Shown here piece after piece: positions 1 to 11,555 of a stretch of 64,000 nt of DNA. This DNA comes from Alitta virens (taxonomy: Eukaryota > Annelida > Polychaeta > Phyllodocida > Nereididae): assembly GCA_932294295.1 (NCBI GenBank), contig OW028582.1, forward strand, positions 4,025,515 to 4,089,514, given 5' to 3'. The position numbers and the translations under genes were made by a program. Every line of letters starts with the position of its first letter. Within the stretch, counting starts at the first letter, position 1. The notes under the pieces were generated by a model. The model saw only the letters and a program-made list of their open reading frames with translations. It did no database searches and had not been told where the DNA came from.

Positions 1-295
1 AGCCTTCTATATAGCTGTTTAACTGTCTAGCTGTCTAGTTATTGTGCTTTTTATCTGTCTAGCTGACTGAGTTTTGCATGTGGTCCAGTGAAAACAATAA
101 AATTAAGTAACAGCAGGATTGGCACCCTCTGGTATAGTCAACATTATTAGCATTGTGCACCCCACGAGGCAGACTGTTCCATGCTTTATAGAAGCTCTGT
201 ATGCAACGACCTTTTCATTATATTTGTTCTGCAAAATGTATAAAAACAATGAGAACTTAAATTGGACAGAAATGCAACAAATGTTATGTCCTTAA

Positions 296-450
296 TTGAG
301 TGTCTATGCTTGGGCAAGTAAAAGAACCCACCCATGGGGTAAATGTGTATCATGATGTAGACTCCAAGCAGCCTTATCATCTCATCATTATGTCTGCCTG
401 ATATGGTCATGTAAGCTGAGCTTCAGACCCAGTAGCATTGAACATTGAAA
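296..450 (+). mobile_element. SINE-2 fragment (tail half)
   Basis: The first of many copies of one short interspersed family, called SINE-2 here. It has the block 'gtctatgc..ggcaagtaaaag', then 'cccacccatggggtaaatgtgt', a 'gactccaagcagccttatc' block, and an end near 'cttcagacccagtagcattg'. The tRNA-like head seen at 62196 is missing, so this is a 5'-truncated copy. Confidence 0.7.
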
Positions 451-818
451 GGTGCCATATTATTGAGGTACCTTTGAAATCAAGGTGTTGGTGTGTTTTC
501 TCATGCGGGCGGGGCATGTTTAAAATAAATTATTCATTTTCTGCCTTTTTTCATGATTGCTTTTGCCGAGAAGCTTTTGAAGAGCGATTGTCTGTCATGT
601 AAGAACACGAGCAAATATTGAGGAGTTTTGAACGAGATCCAAGACAGAATTTTGAATTTAATTTTCTTGCGGTCTTCCATTTGCTAACCTGCTTGCGGTA
701 ATCTGGTAATGATGGCAAAATAATTTTACTTACATATGTTATAGTTATATGCTGAGTAGGGTAACTAAAATTTTGGTTATCTATACCCAATTACCCATCT
801 TAAGTATTTTTGAATCTG

Positions 819-915
819 ACTCCCCAGATAGCATTCCAAATCGTTTCTATGTTGGCGCGAGTCGGCGATGTTAATGCGTTTTTGTAATGACAGTGGCCAA
901 GATAGAAACGATGCT
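819..915. mobile_element. MITE of the CCCAGATAGC family (left part)
   Basis: The sequence begins 'ccccagatagcattccaaat', which matches the ends of the elements at 11179 and 60632. No matching right end is visible before the adjacent SINE-1, so the copy is probably truncated. Confidence 0.5.
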
Positions 916-932
916 GGTCCACCTTTGCATAT

Positions 933-1116
933 GTGGGGTGGGTGATTAGGGCATCACGTCCTGTATTTCTGCACCTGATGGGCTAATTAGGACAGGCAGG
1001 TACCATGGCAGTGAGATGAAGGATGAAACAGCCATCCAACTTAGGCTCAACCGGGAATCGAACCTGCAACCCAGAGGTTGGAAGCCCAGCGCTACCACTG
1101 AGCTAAGCGCCTACCC
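933..1116 (-). mobile_element. tRNA-derived SINE-1
   Basis: Read on the minus strand, this starts with a tRNA-like head: a box A-like 'tagctcagtggtag', the loop 'gcttccaac' and a box B-like 'ggttcgattcccgg'. The body 'ggatggctgtttcatccttc' and 'gcacctgatgggctaat' type blocks follow. Similar copies lie at 5331, 11556, 35737, 43019 and 57693. The loop CTTCCAA suggests a tRNA-Gly(UCC) ancestor, which is an inference. It is not a working tRNA gene, because the acceptor stem does not close. Confidence 0.75.
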
Positions 1117-1339
1117 TTCCAATTTATATATGGTAGGATGAATAATAATGATATGATTATATGAGATATCATAAACATTGGAGCTTGGACAAACACTCTG
1201 GGTCTTTTTTAAAAAAATTTTATTACAAGCTACAAATAATTTATCAATTGTGCATTCTTTAAAATTCAGATTCATTTTTTATGCATGATTTTGTATATAA
1301 TCTGAATAGTTTCAAAAAGATTTAGAAGTTTATTAATAT

Positions 1340-1475
1340 CACCATTTGTATTCTTTTTCTTCCTTGACCTACGGAGTTGTTGTGAACAAGGTCAAGGTCA
1401 AGATAATGAATAATGCAAAATTCCCCGCTTGGAGTTAGGAGAGCAGGTGTTGATAAACTGAAACACTATTCCCTC
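1340..1475 (+). repeat. Dispersed repeat with paired AGGTCA half-sites
   Basis: This is similar to 15196-15312. Both copies keep an inverted pair 'ccttgacc...aaggtcaaggtca' around 'agttgttgtg', followed by 'aatgaataatg' and 'gcgagcaggtg'-like blocks. Each copy lies near a TAAGA/TCTTA pentanucleotide array. No coding potential is seen. Confidence 0.5.
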
Positions 1476-1617
1476 CTTTCACAAAAAAAGGAAAGAAAAA
1501 AAGAACAACAAAAAAAGACAGAATCTGCCGTTTGAAGAAGATCTATAGTTGGTTAGTGAACAGAATTTTGATTGCTAGACTCAGCTAGACCATTATTTAG
1601 ATGACGTATCTCTAGCT

Positions 1618-1945
1618 GTATAATAAGATAAGATCGATAAGATCAGATAAGATAGATAAGATCAGATAAGATAAATAAGATTAGATAAAATAAGATAATA
1701 TAAGACAAAATAAGATAAGATAAGATAAGATGAGATAAGATAAATACGATAAGATAAGACAAGAAAAGCGATAAGATAAGATAAGATAATATAAGATAAG
1801 ACAAAATAAGATAAAATAAGATAAGATAATAAGATTAGACAAAATAAGATAAGATAAGATCAGATAAATAAGATAAATAAGATAAGAAGATAAATAAGAT
1901 AAGACAAAATAAGATAAATAAGATAAGGTAAGATAATACATATCA
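1618..1945. repeat. (TAAGA)n pentanucleotide array
   Basis: About 330 bp of imperfect 'gataa/taaga' repeats, purine-rich on the plus strand. The minus-strand reading without stops is only the repeat read as Leu/Tyr/Ser. Confidence 0.9.
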
Positions 1946-2272
1946 CAGACATACCTACAAAAGGCTGTCTACTGGAAGCTGTAACTAAAGTACTCAATAA
2001 CTGATTAATATTTCAAATTTTTGTAAAGGCCAAATAATGACTTAATATCACTTAACTAGCCACATTTTAATTAATTAAGTGTCTGACAGCGTACTGTTCC
2101 TAGATCTAGACAGATCTACTTGAATGTCCTTTAAATTATTAGCAGTCTTGTTAATGTATACTGTACTAAAATCATTTCATACATCACTTTTTGCAGACAA
2201 GTTGTGACCTTAATTAATGGTTTATTGTGGTAAATGTTGCTTTTTCAGGTCAAAGTTTTCGACTGACATACC

Positions 2273-2555
2273 AATGTCTCATTGCTACTGGGTCTGAAGC
2301 TTAGTCAGCTTATATTGCCAGCTGCAGGCAGACGTAACGATGAGATGCTAAAGCTTGGAGTCAAACACCATGTTACGTTTACCCCGAGGGTGGGGTCTTT
2401 TACTTTCAGCATAGACACCGAGTACTGTAGGACAATGATTTATGTGAGATTATATGACCAATGAACTGCTGCAGGCTGACGTAATGATGAGATGATAAGG
2501 CTACTCGGAGTCCACACCATGTTACACATTTACCCTATGGGTGGGGTCTTATACC
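2273..2555 (-). mobile_element. Two adjacent SINE-2 fragments
   Basis: On the minus strand, 2428-2273 and 2555-2464 each show the SINE-2 blocks ('gaccccaccc', 'gtaatgatgagatgata' complement, 'cttcagaccc' complement). They are separated by about 40 bp and look like two insertions or a duplicated tail. Confidence 0.65.
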
Positions 2556-2675
2556 AGCTGTTGCTGGTTCAATTTCAAGTCATTGCAGTGCAAAGAAGTT
2601 TAAGGTAATTTAGTTTTTACCTTTGTTGCCTATCATAATATGTGAGTCACCCAGTTTTTATTTTTTGTTTATCTA

Positions 2676-3390
2676 TTTATGAATTATTAGGCCAGGTGAG
2701 AAAGATATCGCAATGAAATGTATCAGGGCTAATGCTTTGAAATATTATGTAAAAAGGGAAAATCTCTGTCGTGCCAAATATTTACAAGTGTACATAACGT
2801 ACTAAATTTAAGGATAGCTAACCTCGTTTTACACATAGTTAATGATTTAATATACAAAAGTCCTTGCACAAATCTTAAACTAAAGTAGAACTCCGCTTTT
2901 CAAAAGACCACCTTACTATTAAGACTGACCATGCATATCTTGATCCAAGTGTGTTCTTGCCATTGTATTATACCTCCCTATTAAGACCACCTCACTATTA
3001 AGACCACCTCACCATTAAGACCACCTCACCATTAAGACCACCTCACCATTAAGACCACCTCACCATTAAGACCACCTCACCATTAAGACCACCTCACCAT
3101 TAAGACCACCTCACTATAAAGGCCACCTCACCATTAAGACCACCTCACTATAACTAAGACCACCTCATCATAAAGACCACCTGACCCTTAAGACCACCTC
3201 ACTATTAAGACCAGGAAATTTGCACCAAGGGTGGTTTTAATGGCCAGGTCGCACTCTATATTGACTGTGAATCATGATATGCAGTCTCATATTGTTCTTG
3301 ACAATACATTGTGATCTATTGTTTCAACCATCCGTTTTGAGTAAATTCTAGTGCGATATCTTTCTCACCTGGCCTAATAATTCATAAAGG
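2676..3390. mobile_element. TIR DNA element with an internal minisatellite
   Basis: The left end 'tatgaattattaggccaggt' followed by 'gagaaagatatcgc' reappears inverted at 3352-3390 ('gcgatatctttctcacctgg', then 'cctaataattcata'). That gives a nearly perfect 37-38 bp terminal inverted repeat enclosing about 715 bp. The interior has no ORF of note and is dominated by the 17-bp array at 2985-3215. It is a non-autonomous element. The superfamily is not assignable because the target-site duplication is unclear. Confidence 0.7.
2985..3215. repeat. 17-bp minisatellite (ACCACCTCACCATTAAG)n
   Basis: About 13 copies of a 17-bp unit, with several central units identical and the edges degenerate. It lies wholly inside the TIR element 2676-3390. 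Confidence 0.9.
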
Positions 3391-3485
3391 AATAAAATGA
3401 AGTATACACAATGAGAAAGGATATATATTTGACCTTATCCCATGACTGAGCATGTTTTTTCTCTGATACTGGTGTTTTTCCCTGG

Positions 3486-3720
3486 GTGATATTGATCTCA
3501 GAGGGATGATATCAAAGGCTTGGAGGGACGATACAGCTTTTCGAGGGACGATACGAGATTCAGCCAATCATAGACAAGAACTGCAGGGATGATACAGCTT
3601 TTTAAATTTTTAACCAATGAGCAACAAATAAACAGGGATGATATCAATTTCGACCAATCAGCAACAATATCTGGGACACACCTCCAAATTGAAGCGACCA
3701 ATGAAATCAAAGCATTCTGC
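3486..3720. repeat. Repeated GGGAYGATAYVR / CCAAT-box cluster
   Basis: An irregular repeat of about 40-60 bp in which 'gggatgatacagc' or 'gggacgatacg' alternates with CCAAT boxes: 'gccaatcatag' near 3553, 'accaatgagcaac' near 3612, 'accaatcagcaac' near 3653 and 'gaccaatgaaatc' near 3698. The GATGATAC motif recurs in the hairpin at 4148. CCAAT boxes are known NF-Y sites; a regulatory role here is inference only. Confidence 0.45.
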
Positions 3721-4147
3721 ATTGTTTTGGTTTTAAAACATTTACAAATTTGGATATTTAGAAAGTCATGAACGTCACAAGTTCAGACAGAATTTGGTGT
3801 ATTAATAAAATTCTGTCAGGTTTTGTAGTCTCTATCACTCTAGAATATATATTAATGTAAATAACTGCAAAATCTGGACCGTTTACTGTCTTGAAAATAC
3901 CTTATATTATCCTCTTCAAGCATATTAAGCTGACAGGTGTTGACAAGCAGCAAAGTCACCACTCAAGTATGAAGCCCAGTAAATGTGAGTAAACTATGCA
4001 TCCTTACTGAGTGAAATGGCATCCCAGTCCTTAAAATATCTACAGTAGTTGATTGAACTGGAGGAGCCATGCACAAGCTCCTGTTTTGATGGGTGTACCT
4101 TATCAATTAATTTTCAATTTGTAGCCATAAAAATGAAGTCATGGGAT

Positions 4148-4286
4148 AAATAGGTTATCACATGTCAAGAGGCTGTATCTCCCTGGTATCATCACCCTCG
4201 ACCTGTATCCTACGGGTCTCGGGATGATACAGGATCTCGGGTGATGATACCAGGGAGATACAGCCTCTTGCCATGTGATAACCTAT
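4148..4286. mobile_element. Foldback hairpin element, 139 bp
   Basis: Arms of about 48 bp (4150-4197 and 4239-4286) are inverted copies with a single mismatch. They run from 'taggttatcacatg' through 'gaggctgtatctccctgg' to 'tatcatcaccc'. The loop itself contains 'cctgtatcc...ggatgatacagg' and can extend the stem. There is no ORF. Confidence 0.75.
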
Positions 4287-4319
4287 AAATATAATTACAA
4301 GTTTTACTACATATTGAGC

Positions 4320-4435
4320 GTGCATGTGATGACACTACATGTACAGTTAGGTTCATTAAAAATGGCCCATCAAATTGGAACTAGACAAAGCTGTCATAGC
4401 TGGCTACTCAAAACCGGATCTAAAAATAAATATTT
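4320..4435. repeat. Dispersed repeat, three copies in the window
   Basis: Shared blocks 'tgtacagttaggttcattaa', 'ctagacaaagct' and 'tagctggctactcaaa' recur at about 18775-18912 on the plus strand and 54800-54935 on the minus strand (inside the dipeptidase gene). The family is unrecognised. Confidence 0.5.
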
Positions 4436-4934
4436 ATGATATATTAGATTAATTTCTTACATTTACCAAGGTTTATATTTATCTGGGGATAGATGTAAGC
4501 CGATTATAAGCTATAGAAGTGGACAGAAGCAGCTGGCTTCAGCATGTTAAAACCACAGCCAGGTACAGCTTGCTACAGACAGCTAGAGTCGATCATATTT
4601 TATTAAACTAACTGTTTTCTTTAACACAATTCTGAGTCCTATTGCAAAATCATATTTTCGATAGTGTTGCACAATTTCATGCAAACTAACCTTTCTTGCC
4701 AGTTTTCTATCTCGGATTACGCCATGACTTTGTCTACCGAGTGTCATTTTATAAAATGGTGTATGTAAACAATTTGCAAAGATATATGATGGGGGCCATA
4801 ATTATCTAAAACATGAACAATATTAATGGTTTATCGTGTTTACGTTATCCCAACAGTCATTCACTAAAGTAATCATTTATGTACAGTGCACATTCTGTCA
4901 CATCCAGTATCAGAATAAAAAATGTTTTATTTCG

Positions 4935-5215
4935 CCAACACGTAGCTGTATAACGGACATGATACAACATGCAAAATTTCCATTAGCTACATCAAGCTTT
5001 GGACCATATACATTAGCAATTCCATGATGTGGCGACACTTCAAGGCTGAACTAAACAATAGATTAGCGGTCAGCACTCATATACACCTATCTATTCGAGC
5101 TTAGGTCATGGTTCCTGGTCAGGGAGTCGTTAGGTATGCCCAAAATGGCTGTACTCCATGCATATTTAATAAACGGCTGGAATAGCTTGTTCATAATTTG
5201 CTGCGAATGACCAAT
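4935..5215 (+). repeat. Dispersed repeat, inverted partner at 11950-12230
   Basis: Blocks such as 'attagctacatcaagctttg', 'agcaattccatgatgtggc', 'gattagcggtcagc' and 'tttaataaacggctggaata' recur in reverse orientation at 11950-12230. The two copies are clearly related but diverged. No coding capacity or terminal repeats are evident. Confidence 0.6.
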
Positions 5216-5330
5216 GGCAAGTGCGGATTATTATGACATAAATATTTCATAGTGTTCCTATTTGCAGCTATTTTGGATCATATGCAGTTGCCACAAAGCA
5301 GAACCCAAATATACGCTACAATCTTCATCG

Positions 5331-5534
5331 GTTGTGGGTGGGCGGATGAGGGCTTTATGTCCTGGATTTCTGCACCTGACGGGCTAATTGGGACAGGCAG
5401 GGACCATAGCAATGAGATGAAGGATGAAACAGCCATCCAACTTAGCAGTATAGGCTTGACCGGGAATCAAACTCAAGACCAAGGGTTGGAAGCCCAGCGC
5501 GCTACCACTGAGCTAGGCCACCACCCTCACAATG
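5331..5534 (-). mobile_element. tRNA-derived SINE-1
   Basis: On the minus strand this starts 'ggcctagctcagtggtagcg' with the loop 'gcttccaac' and box B-like 'gtttgattcccgg', then the shared SINE-1 body. Read on the other strand it is stop-free for 116 codons by chance. Confidence 0.75.
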
Positions 5535-5974
5535 GTTCATCGCCCGAGGTCAATGTCGACCAACCTAAGTCCAACGTCGACTTGATTTGGCAAGCAATCT
5601 AGGAAATTTATAATTATGCATTGTTTAAATGTTAACCTTATATATCCAGCTGTCTGAGGCAGATGTAATGATGAGATGGTAAGACTTGTAGTCCACACCA
5701 TATAACAGGATGTCATGTTCCTCTTAATTGGTGCTCTGGCATAGCGATGCCTCCCTAATTTACTGCTAGAGTGTCAATAATATTAGAGTGTGATCTCTCA
5801 GGATTCTATACTAATTGTTTGCAAATATCAGATCAGACATTGTGACCTGATGTACCATGTCCGTATATAATATTGATGCAAAAAAATATATAAACTCCGG
5901 TTAGACTGACAGGATGCCACTAAAACGAAATGTTTGAGCTTTAACAGTCTACTGGAAGCTATAACTAAGCTATT

Positions 5975-6101
5975 CCCTTGTACTCAGTGTCTATGCTGAG
6001 GCAAGTAAAAGACCCCACCCATTGGTTAAATGTGTAACATGGGTGGACTCCTCTCCCTCACCTCATCAATCAACCCTCGATAGCAGCAAGAACTTGCCTT
6101 A
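5975..6101 (+). mobile_element. SINE-2 variant, left half (split by a DNA element)
   Basis: This carries 'gtactcagtgtctatgctga' and the variant tail ending 'agcagcaagaacttgcctta'. The rest of the tail ('gagggttgcactttcc') resumes at 6712 after the insertion 6102-6709. The uninterrupted form is visible at 40780-40870. Confidence 0.75.
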
Positions 6102-6709
6102 AGGGCCTATCTCACATAGCCGAGTGACAATGCCGAGTGATGCCGAGTGCTTAATAAATTAGGCAGTCGGGAATACACGGCTCTGCACGCCGACCACTCT
6201 GGAAAAGCTCGTAAATACACGGCAATACTCGTAGAACGATCGTAAAGTTTTAAACATGTTTAAAACTTTTTAGGATTGTCGCCGAGCAAATTTGCTCTGA
6301 AATTAACTCGCCGTGCACTCTGAGAGTACACTTGGTCACTCTGGGAGTACACTTGGTCACACTGGGAGTACACTTGGTCACACTGGGAGTACACTTGGTC
6401 ACTCTGGGAGTACACTTGGTCAGATGGATTGCTGTGTGGACGTGATTTCCTCGCCGAGTGGTCGGCGTGATTTCCTCGCCTAGTGGTCGGCGTGTGAAGA
6501 AGGCGAGCGATCGGCGAGCGATCAGCGAGTGATCGGCGAGTGATCGGCGAGTGATCGGCGAGCGATCGGCGAGTGATCGGCGAGTGATCGGCGAGACCTT
6601 GCTGACTTGCTTTTTCTAGTCATCAAATGAGCAAGAGTGACGCCGATTGATTGCTTTCCAGCGATCGTCATTACTCTGCATCGTCACTCGGCTATGTGTG
6701 ATAGTGGCT
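6102..6709. mobile_element. Non-autonomous Harbinger-like DNA element (608 bp)
   Basis: The TIRs are 'agggcctatctcacatagcc' and its imperfect complement ending at 6709, extending inward over 'gagtgacaatgc'. The target-site duplication is TTA at 6099-6101 and 6710-6712, confirmed by the empty site in the SINE-2 copy near 40850. The interior has an 'aaacatgttt' palindrome (about 6252), five 21-bp units 'ctgggagtacacttggtc' (6317-6421) and about nine 11-bp units 'gatcggcgagt' (6506-6592). There is no transposase. The TWA duplication points to PIF/Harbinger (inference). Confidence 0.8.
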
Positions 6710-6727
6710 TTAGAGGGTTGCACTTTC

Positions 6728-6786
6728 CACATCTATCTATCTATCTATCTATCTATCCATCTATCCATCTATCCATCTATCTATCT
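6728..6786. repeat. (CTAT)n/(CCAT)n tetranucleotide repeat
   Basis: This follows directly on the 'gcactttccacat' end of the variant SINE-2 tail, as 'ccatccatccatc' does at 40863, so it is probably the SINE's own terminal simple repeat. Confidence 0.85.
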
Positions 6787-6882
6787 TTTTGGATGATATT
6801 TAATTGTAGGCTATGTGTTACAGTGTTTATGCTAACTGCTCTTTAATTGAGCTAACTATTAGATATCTCCAGATAGGTAGCA

Positions 6883-7250
6883 AGTATGGCCCTCTTTTGC
6901 GTCCGAGTTCGCAGAATGAGGGCCATGCAGCAGTCTTCATATTTTTTCGTGGGATTATATGTGCACACGGTTTGACAGACTTCGTACCTATCTGAATCTC
7001 TTCTAAGCTGACAAATAATGTGGGTGCACACTATTACTAACCTTGAAACGCTGTTGTTTGTACACAATCATCATTTTCATGCAGTGAATCGGCAATTTCA
7101 ACTTCTGCTTCTTAAAAATTGTTAATTCTATCACTGAACGACTTAGCCATCACCGATAAAAACCTAATTACTCATTTTTAATGATGTGGAATGGTGATAT
7201 TATAGGCACTGTTAATCAGCCTGTTGCAAAATACAAGGAAAAATGACGGG
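6883..7250 (+). repeat. Interspersed repeat D, about 370-400 bp
   Basis: It runs from 'tatggccctcttttgcgtcc' through 'gggattatatgtgcacacgg' and 'gcaatttcaacttctgcttc' to 'ttgcaaaatac'. Other copies are at 13925-14300 (minus), 39708-39860 (partial, plus) and 49045-49445 (plus). It is non-coding and its ends are not clearly inverted. I do not recognise the family. Confidence 0.65.
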
Positions 7251-7261
7251 ACTGGTACCAG

Positions 7262-7445
7262 GCTAGCTTGGTTTAGCTTGGTATAGCTTGGTATAGCTTG
7301 GTCGCAGCTTGGTATAGCTTGGTCGCAGCTTGGTATAGCTTGGTATAGCTTGGTATAGCTTGGTTTAGCTTGGTTGCAGCTTGTCGCAGCTGTCGCAGCT
7401 TGAGCAGCTTGAGCAGCTTGAGCAGCTTGAGCAGCTTGAGCTAGA
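7262..7445. repeat. 10-bp minisatellite (AGCTTGGTAT)n
   Basis: 'agcttggtat', 'agcttggtcgc' and 'agcttgagc' units are repeated about 18 times. The array grows directly out of the right end of interspersed repeat D, where the copy at 13925 has only a single 'ccaggct' block. Confidence 0.85.
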
Positions 7446-7799
7446 TCGTTCAGGCTTTGGCTTAAGTTCACGAGTATTTTTTATGAGTTTTTACTTTATA
7501 TGACCATGAATTTTTCTTGGATATGTCAGTGAGTGCTGTGTTCCTGAGATAAAATTGTTGCCTAACTCCAGTAGGCTGTCCAGAATGTAGGCTAAGCCCA
7601 CGAGATCTAGTGTGCTCCCAATAGGGCTTGTGGCTCCCTTGAGTCATGTGCTATGTTTAAATTGAGCTCTTTAGATGCAGTTTGTTTAGGTAGTGTCTAC
7701 ATAATTATACAATTTGGAAAATATATATGTTTCCAGGGGTTAATAGTCACTCCTCAAACAGTTTTGTTGCATAAAAACTTCCCTTTGGAGCTTTTGAAA

Positions 7800-8980
7800 G
7801 TGTCTGTGATCAGGCAAGTAAACGACCCCACCCATGGGGGTGAATGTGTGACATGGTGTGGATTCCAAGCAGCCTTATCATCTCATCTTAACGTCTGCCT
7901 GTGGCAGCTGGTCATATAAGCTGCCAAAGCTACAGACCCAGTAGCATTGGGACATTGAGACATTCACATTGAAAAATTATTTTCATTCTATATTAATTTC
8001 ATACCTCAATAACAATTAGAGAATTTTGGCAAAAATTATCTTTAAACAGATAAAAATCTAAATAAACAAAACAAGTGATTGTCAATGATCCTAAATAAGA
8101 GTATGACAATATGTGAACTAAATCAAAGTACAATACAAAGGCAGCTGCTATGACGTAGAGAATGTCTTACAAAATTGCTCCAATTTAAGGACTAAGAGGT
8201 CAATCCAAGTGCCAAATTAGTACCAGTGACCTTTAGGAGAATCCTGTGTGCTGGGCCCACAGGAAGTAGGGCCTCAAGGGGCCATTCTTGGGTCGTTTAG
8301 CAATTTCCAGCTCCCCACATTTATTGTAAATAACAGCGGCTTGTTTTAACTATGTTTCATTGGCTATTGGTGTCATTTCTCAAACTATGCATACGCGGGT
8401 TAAGTTTGTTTCAGCTTGGTGTGGACTCCAAGCAGCCTTATCATCTTGTCATTACGTCTGCCTCTGGCAGCTGGTCATATAAGCTGACTAAGCTTTAGAC
8501 CCATGGAGGCATTGACAATATATTGGATGGACCATTAATTTGTTAATACAACTGCCTATAGTCTTGTAAATATGTACCGTGGTCGCAAGCAGCCTTTTCA
8601 TCTCGTCATTACGTATGCTTGTAGCTGCTGGTCATATAAGATGACTTATATAAGCTTCAGACTCAGTAGCATTGAGACATTAGACATTGTCATACAGTAG
8701 TCAGTGTCTACGCTGGACCAAATTAAAGACCCCACCCATGGAGTATACGTGTAACATGGTGTGGACTCCAATTAAGCAGCCTTATCATCTCGTCATTACG
8801 TCTGCCTCTGGTAGCTGGTCTGATAAGCTGATTAAGCTTCAGACCCATTGTATAGACCATTAATTTGTAAATATCACATCCTAGTCTTGTAATAAATATG
8901 TACCATGGTGTGGACTCCAAGCAGCCTTATCATCTCATCATTACGTCTGTCTGCAGCTGGTCATATAAGCTGACTAATAT
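7800..8980 (+). mobile_element. Cluster of five SINE-2 fragments
   Basis: SINE-2 tails in the same orientation occur at about 7810-7965, 8414-8515, 8575-8690, 8700-8870 and 8900-8975. Each has 'ggtgtggactcc', 'gcagccttatcatctc' and 'tggtcatataagctga'. Repeated insertion or local tandem duplication of tails would both explain it. Confidence 0.65.
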
Positions 8981-10480
8981 CACATGATTTACCCTATGGA
9001 ATTCTTCATCAATTATACCAGTGACATTTACAATTAAAAGCTTTGTGTAGGTAGTTTGGGAAATAGCAGCTTAATTCAAGTTTAAACTGTATTTTCTTGA
9101 TAAACCAAAGCCCGTTATATTTGAGAGGAATTACCCAGAATCTAAATTTGACAGATTCCTGATTTAAAATCATTTCAGATTGATATTTTCAAGGTCAGTC
9201 TAGACTAAAGGTCTTTAAAAGAGTCTGGCCTCTATTTTAGACCCATCTTGTGAGCTAGAATATACCTTAATTGGCAACTGGCTTTATTAATGAAGTGCTT
9301 AAGGAGAGAATTTTAATGTTTGATCATTGTATGATCTTTTTTCTTGTTTATTTTAAAGCTCCACTGTCTGTCAAAATTGTTATTTTCTAAAACTTCATCA
9401 AATGATGGAAAATCCCCTTATTTGATCAAGGCGCACTAAATGTGTAAGCTAATGAATCTATCAGACATTAACTACAAAAAATAAATAATATATTGAAAGA
9501 AATCAAGACCAAAACATTGGAAATACAATGGAAATGGCATCATCTACTTATTGTTGAGTATTGTGACGTCATCACTTGGTTTGTTTACATTTTGGATTTT
9601 TGATGGCATGAAAAATTAAATACTAGGTGAAGTTTATTTATTTTATGGAGAGATAGTGAACCCAGCAAAGCTCTGGATGGTAGGTAATCAGTATTAAGAA
9701 GACAATGAAGTGAATGCAATAGATTTTGGCCACTTTCATATTGAGTGACAATCCAGCTTTAATGGTTCATCTGTAAAAATGTTGTATGCAACCTACACAA
9801 AAAATGTTTTTAAATAATTAAACAAATAAATATAGAAATGTAGACCTACTATATTTTATCGCATATTCATTATTTTGTCATATGAAAGCCATGTTTAATT
9901 CACTTTTATTTCCTGTAACTTTATTGTAACATGCAAGCAAAATATTAACCAAATAAAGTTTTCTTCCTATGTCTAATTCAAATTCCAGGATTTAATTGTC
10001 AGATTAATTTCTCTTTCAACTAATCAATTTCTACCAACAGTTAACACAAAGCTCTTTGCAAATATTTCACCTCAAAGCTGCTACAATTTCAAAGTTTTTT
10101 TGCTCTGAAAATTCGACAGTTTAAAAACCTTTGATGTTTAAATCTGTATGCCTTTGACATTTCACTGACAAGGATTAATCCAAATTGGTAACTCTTACAG
10201 TTTAGAATCCTTGCTTCAGATGGGTTTTGCCTGTTATTTGAAAATAAACCTCTACTTTATTTAATTTGTAAGATGAAATAATATAATTAACAAGAATTTG
10301 GTGCTTTGAAAATTAAAATAGAAATCTGTCAGAATAGCAAATATTAACTTCAAACTAATAGCAACATATCATTTTGGACAACATTGCTGCAGAGTGTTTT
10401 CATACTAGTTCCTTGAAATTTATCATATTTAATAAGATCACAGAATATAGAGCTATAGTCTATTGTATATGAATCTTGAG
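8981..10480. other. Long stretch without a recognised feature
   Basis: AT-rich sequence with no ORF of note, no tRNA-like heads and no clear tandem structure. A SINE-2 fragment of about 55 bp begins near 10490. Confidence 0.5.
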
Positions 10481-10650
10481 ACATGGACTTGTGGTGCTTT
10501 GTACTCGGTGTCTATGCAAAGACAAGTAAAGGACCCCACCCATATATTTATTTATTTAATACACATTTTATGTTAAAAAAAAGTTCTGGCATAACGTTCT
10601 TTGTAATACAATGCATCAAAATATTTTGGTCATCGACAAATGGATGTTGG

Positions 10651-10811
10651 GTCAAATTTAGCCCGAGAAAGTCTGACTGACCACACGCCGCTGTCGGCTC
10701 TTATTCATATTGTGACGTTTATAGTGAGCCGCCATTGGCTAGCACTCACAAAATATCAGATAATAAATAAGAGCTAAGCGAACATCAGATTTCACGGGCT
10801 AGGTCAAATTG
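10651..10811. mobile_element. Short TIR element (MITE, about 160 bp)
   Basis: The left end 'gtcaaatttagcccgagaaa' pairs with the right end 'ttcacgggctaggtcaaatt' when reversed. Inner blocks 'gctcttattcat' and 'ataaataagagc' extend the inverted symmetry. Non-coding. Confidence 0.55.
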
Positions 10812-11178
10812 TACTTTAAACTTTTGAGAAATTCTAATGGGGTGGTGATAATAGCTGAACACAATTTGGAAATATTCCTTTTAAACATCATCATCATATT
10901 TTAGCAGAAACCTGAAGAAAGTGGCATCATTACCCCATGGCAATTACGTAAGAATTATGTAATGACGTAAAGTAAACACTCGTTGAAGCTATTGTTAACG
11001 CAGAAGGCATCATTAGCCTAACGATGCCATATCATTTACATTGAGGAGAGCATTTCCATGGCTGAAGTGTAACTGGTAACTGAGTGAATTCACAATTATA
11101 GGGGTCAATGACCAACAGGCTATTTTAGTAATTAATTATGTACGCATTTGATAAATAATTCAAAAGATTTCTCGAACC

Positions 11179-11296
11179 CAGAGAGCATTCCAAATGGAAT
11201 CCACGTTGGCGCGATGTCAGCCATGTCAAAACGATGTTGTTCCGTCGACAGCCGATATAGAAACGACACTGGCCCAATTTGAAACGCTATCTGGGA
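11179..11296. mobile_element. MITE of the CCCAGATAGC family
   Basis: It begins 'cccagagagcattccaaat' and ends 'gaaacgctatctggga', giving short inverted ends around about 118 bp. It is related to 819 and 60632. Confidence 0.6.
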
Positions 11297-11555
11297 AGGA
11301 GTTTTAAGCTAAAAGGACCCATGCTATTTTGTGAAATTTACCAATGTTTTCCAAAAGATCTGACTTATCTTGTCTTGAAATGTGTTTATTTATAATATCC
11401 AAAATGCTCCAATAGTTATTTTCCTGACTTTTATATTACTTTTTTTTTTCTTATCTTTCGATCTTTCCTCTAACCATTTTTTACATGTATGAACCCTGGT
11501 TTTAAGGTTTATACATCATTAATCTCAACCTACAACTAATTTCATGGAAATGGAC

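Noticed and set aside
2985..3215. CRISPR-like regular repeats
   Set aside because: The 17-bp units are directly adjacent with no unique spacers, and the DNA is eukaryotic. It is a minisatellite.
5252..5602. 116-codon plus-strand ORF
   Set aside because: It runs over an antisense SINE-1 and reads the same translated block as other SINE copies.
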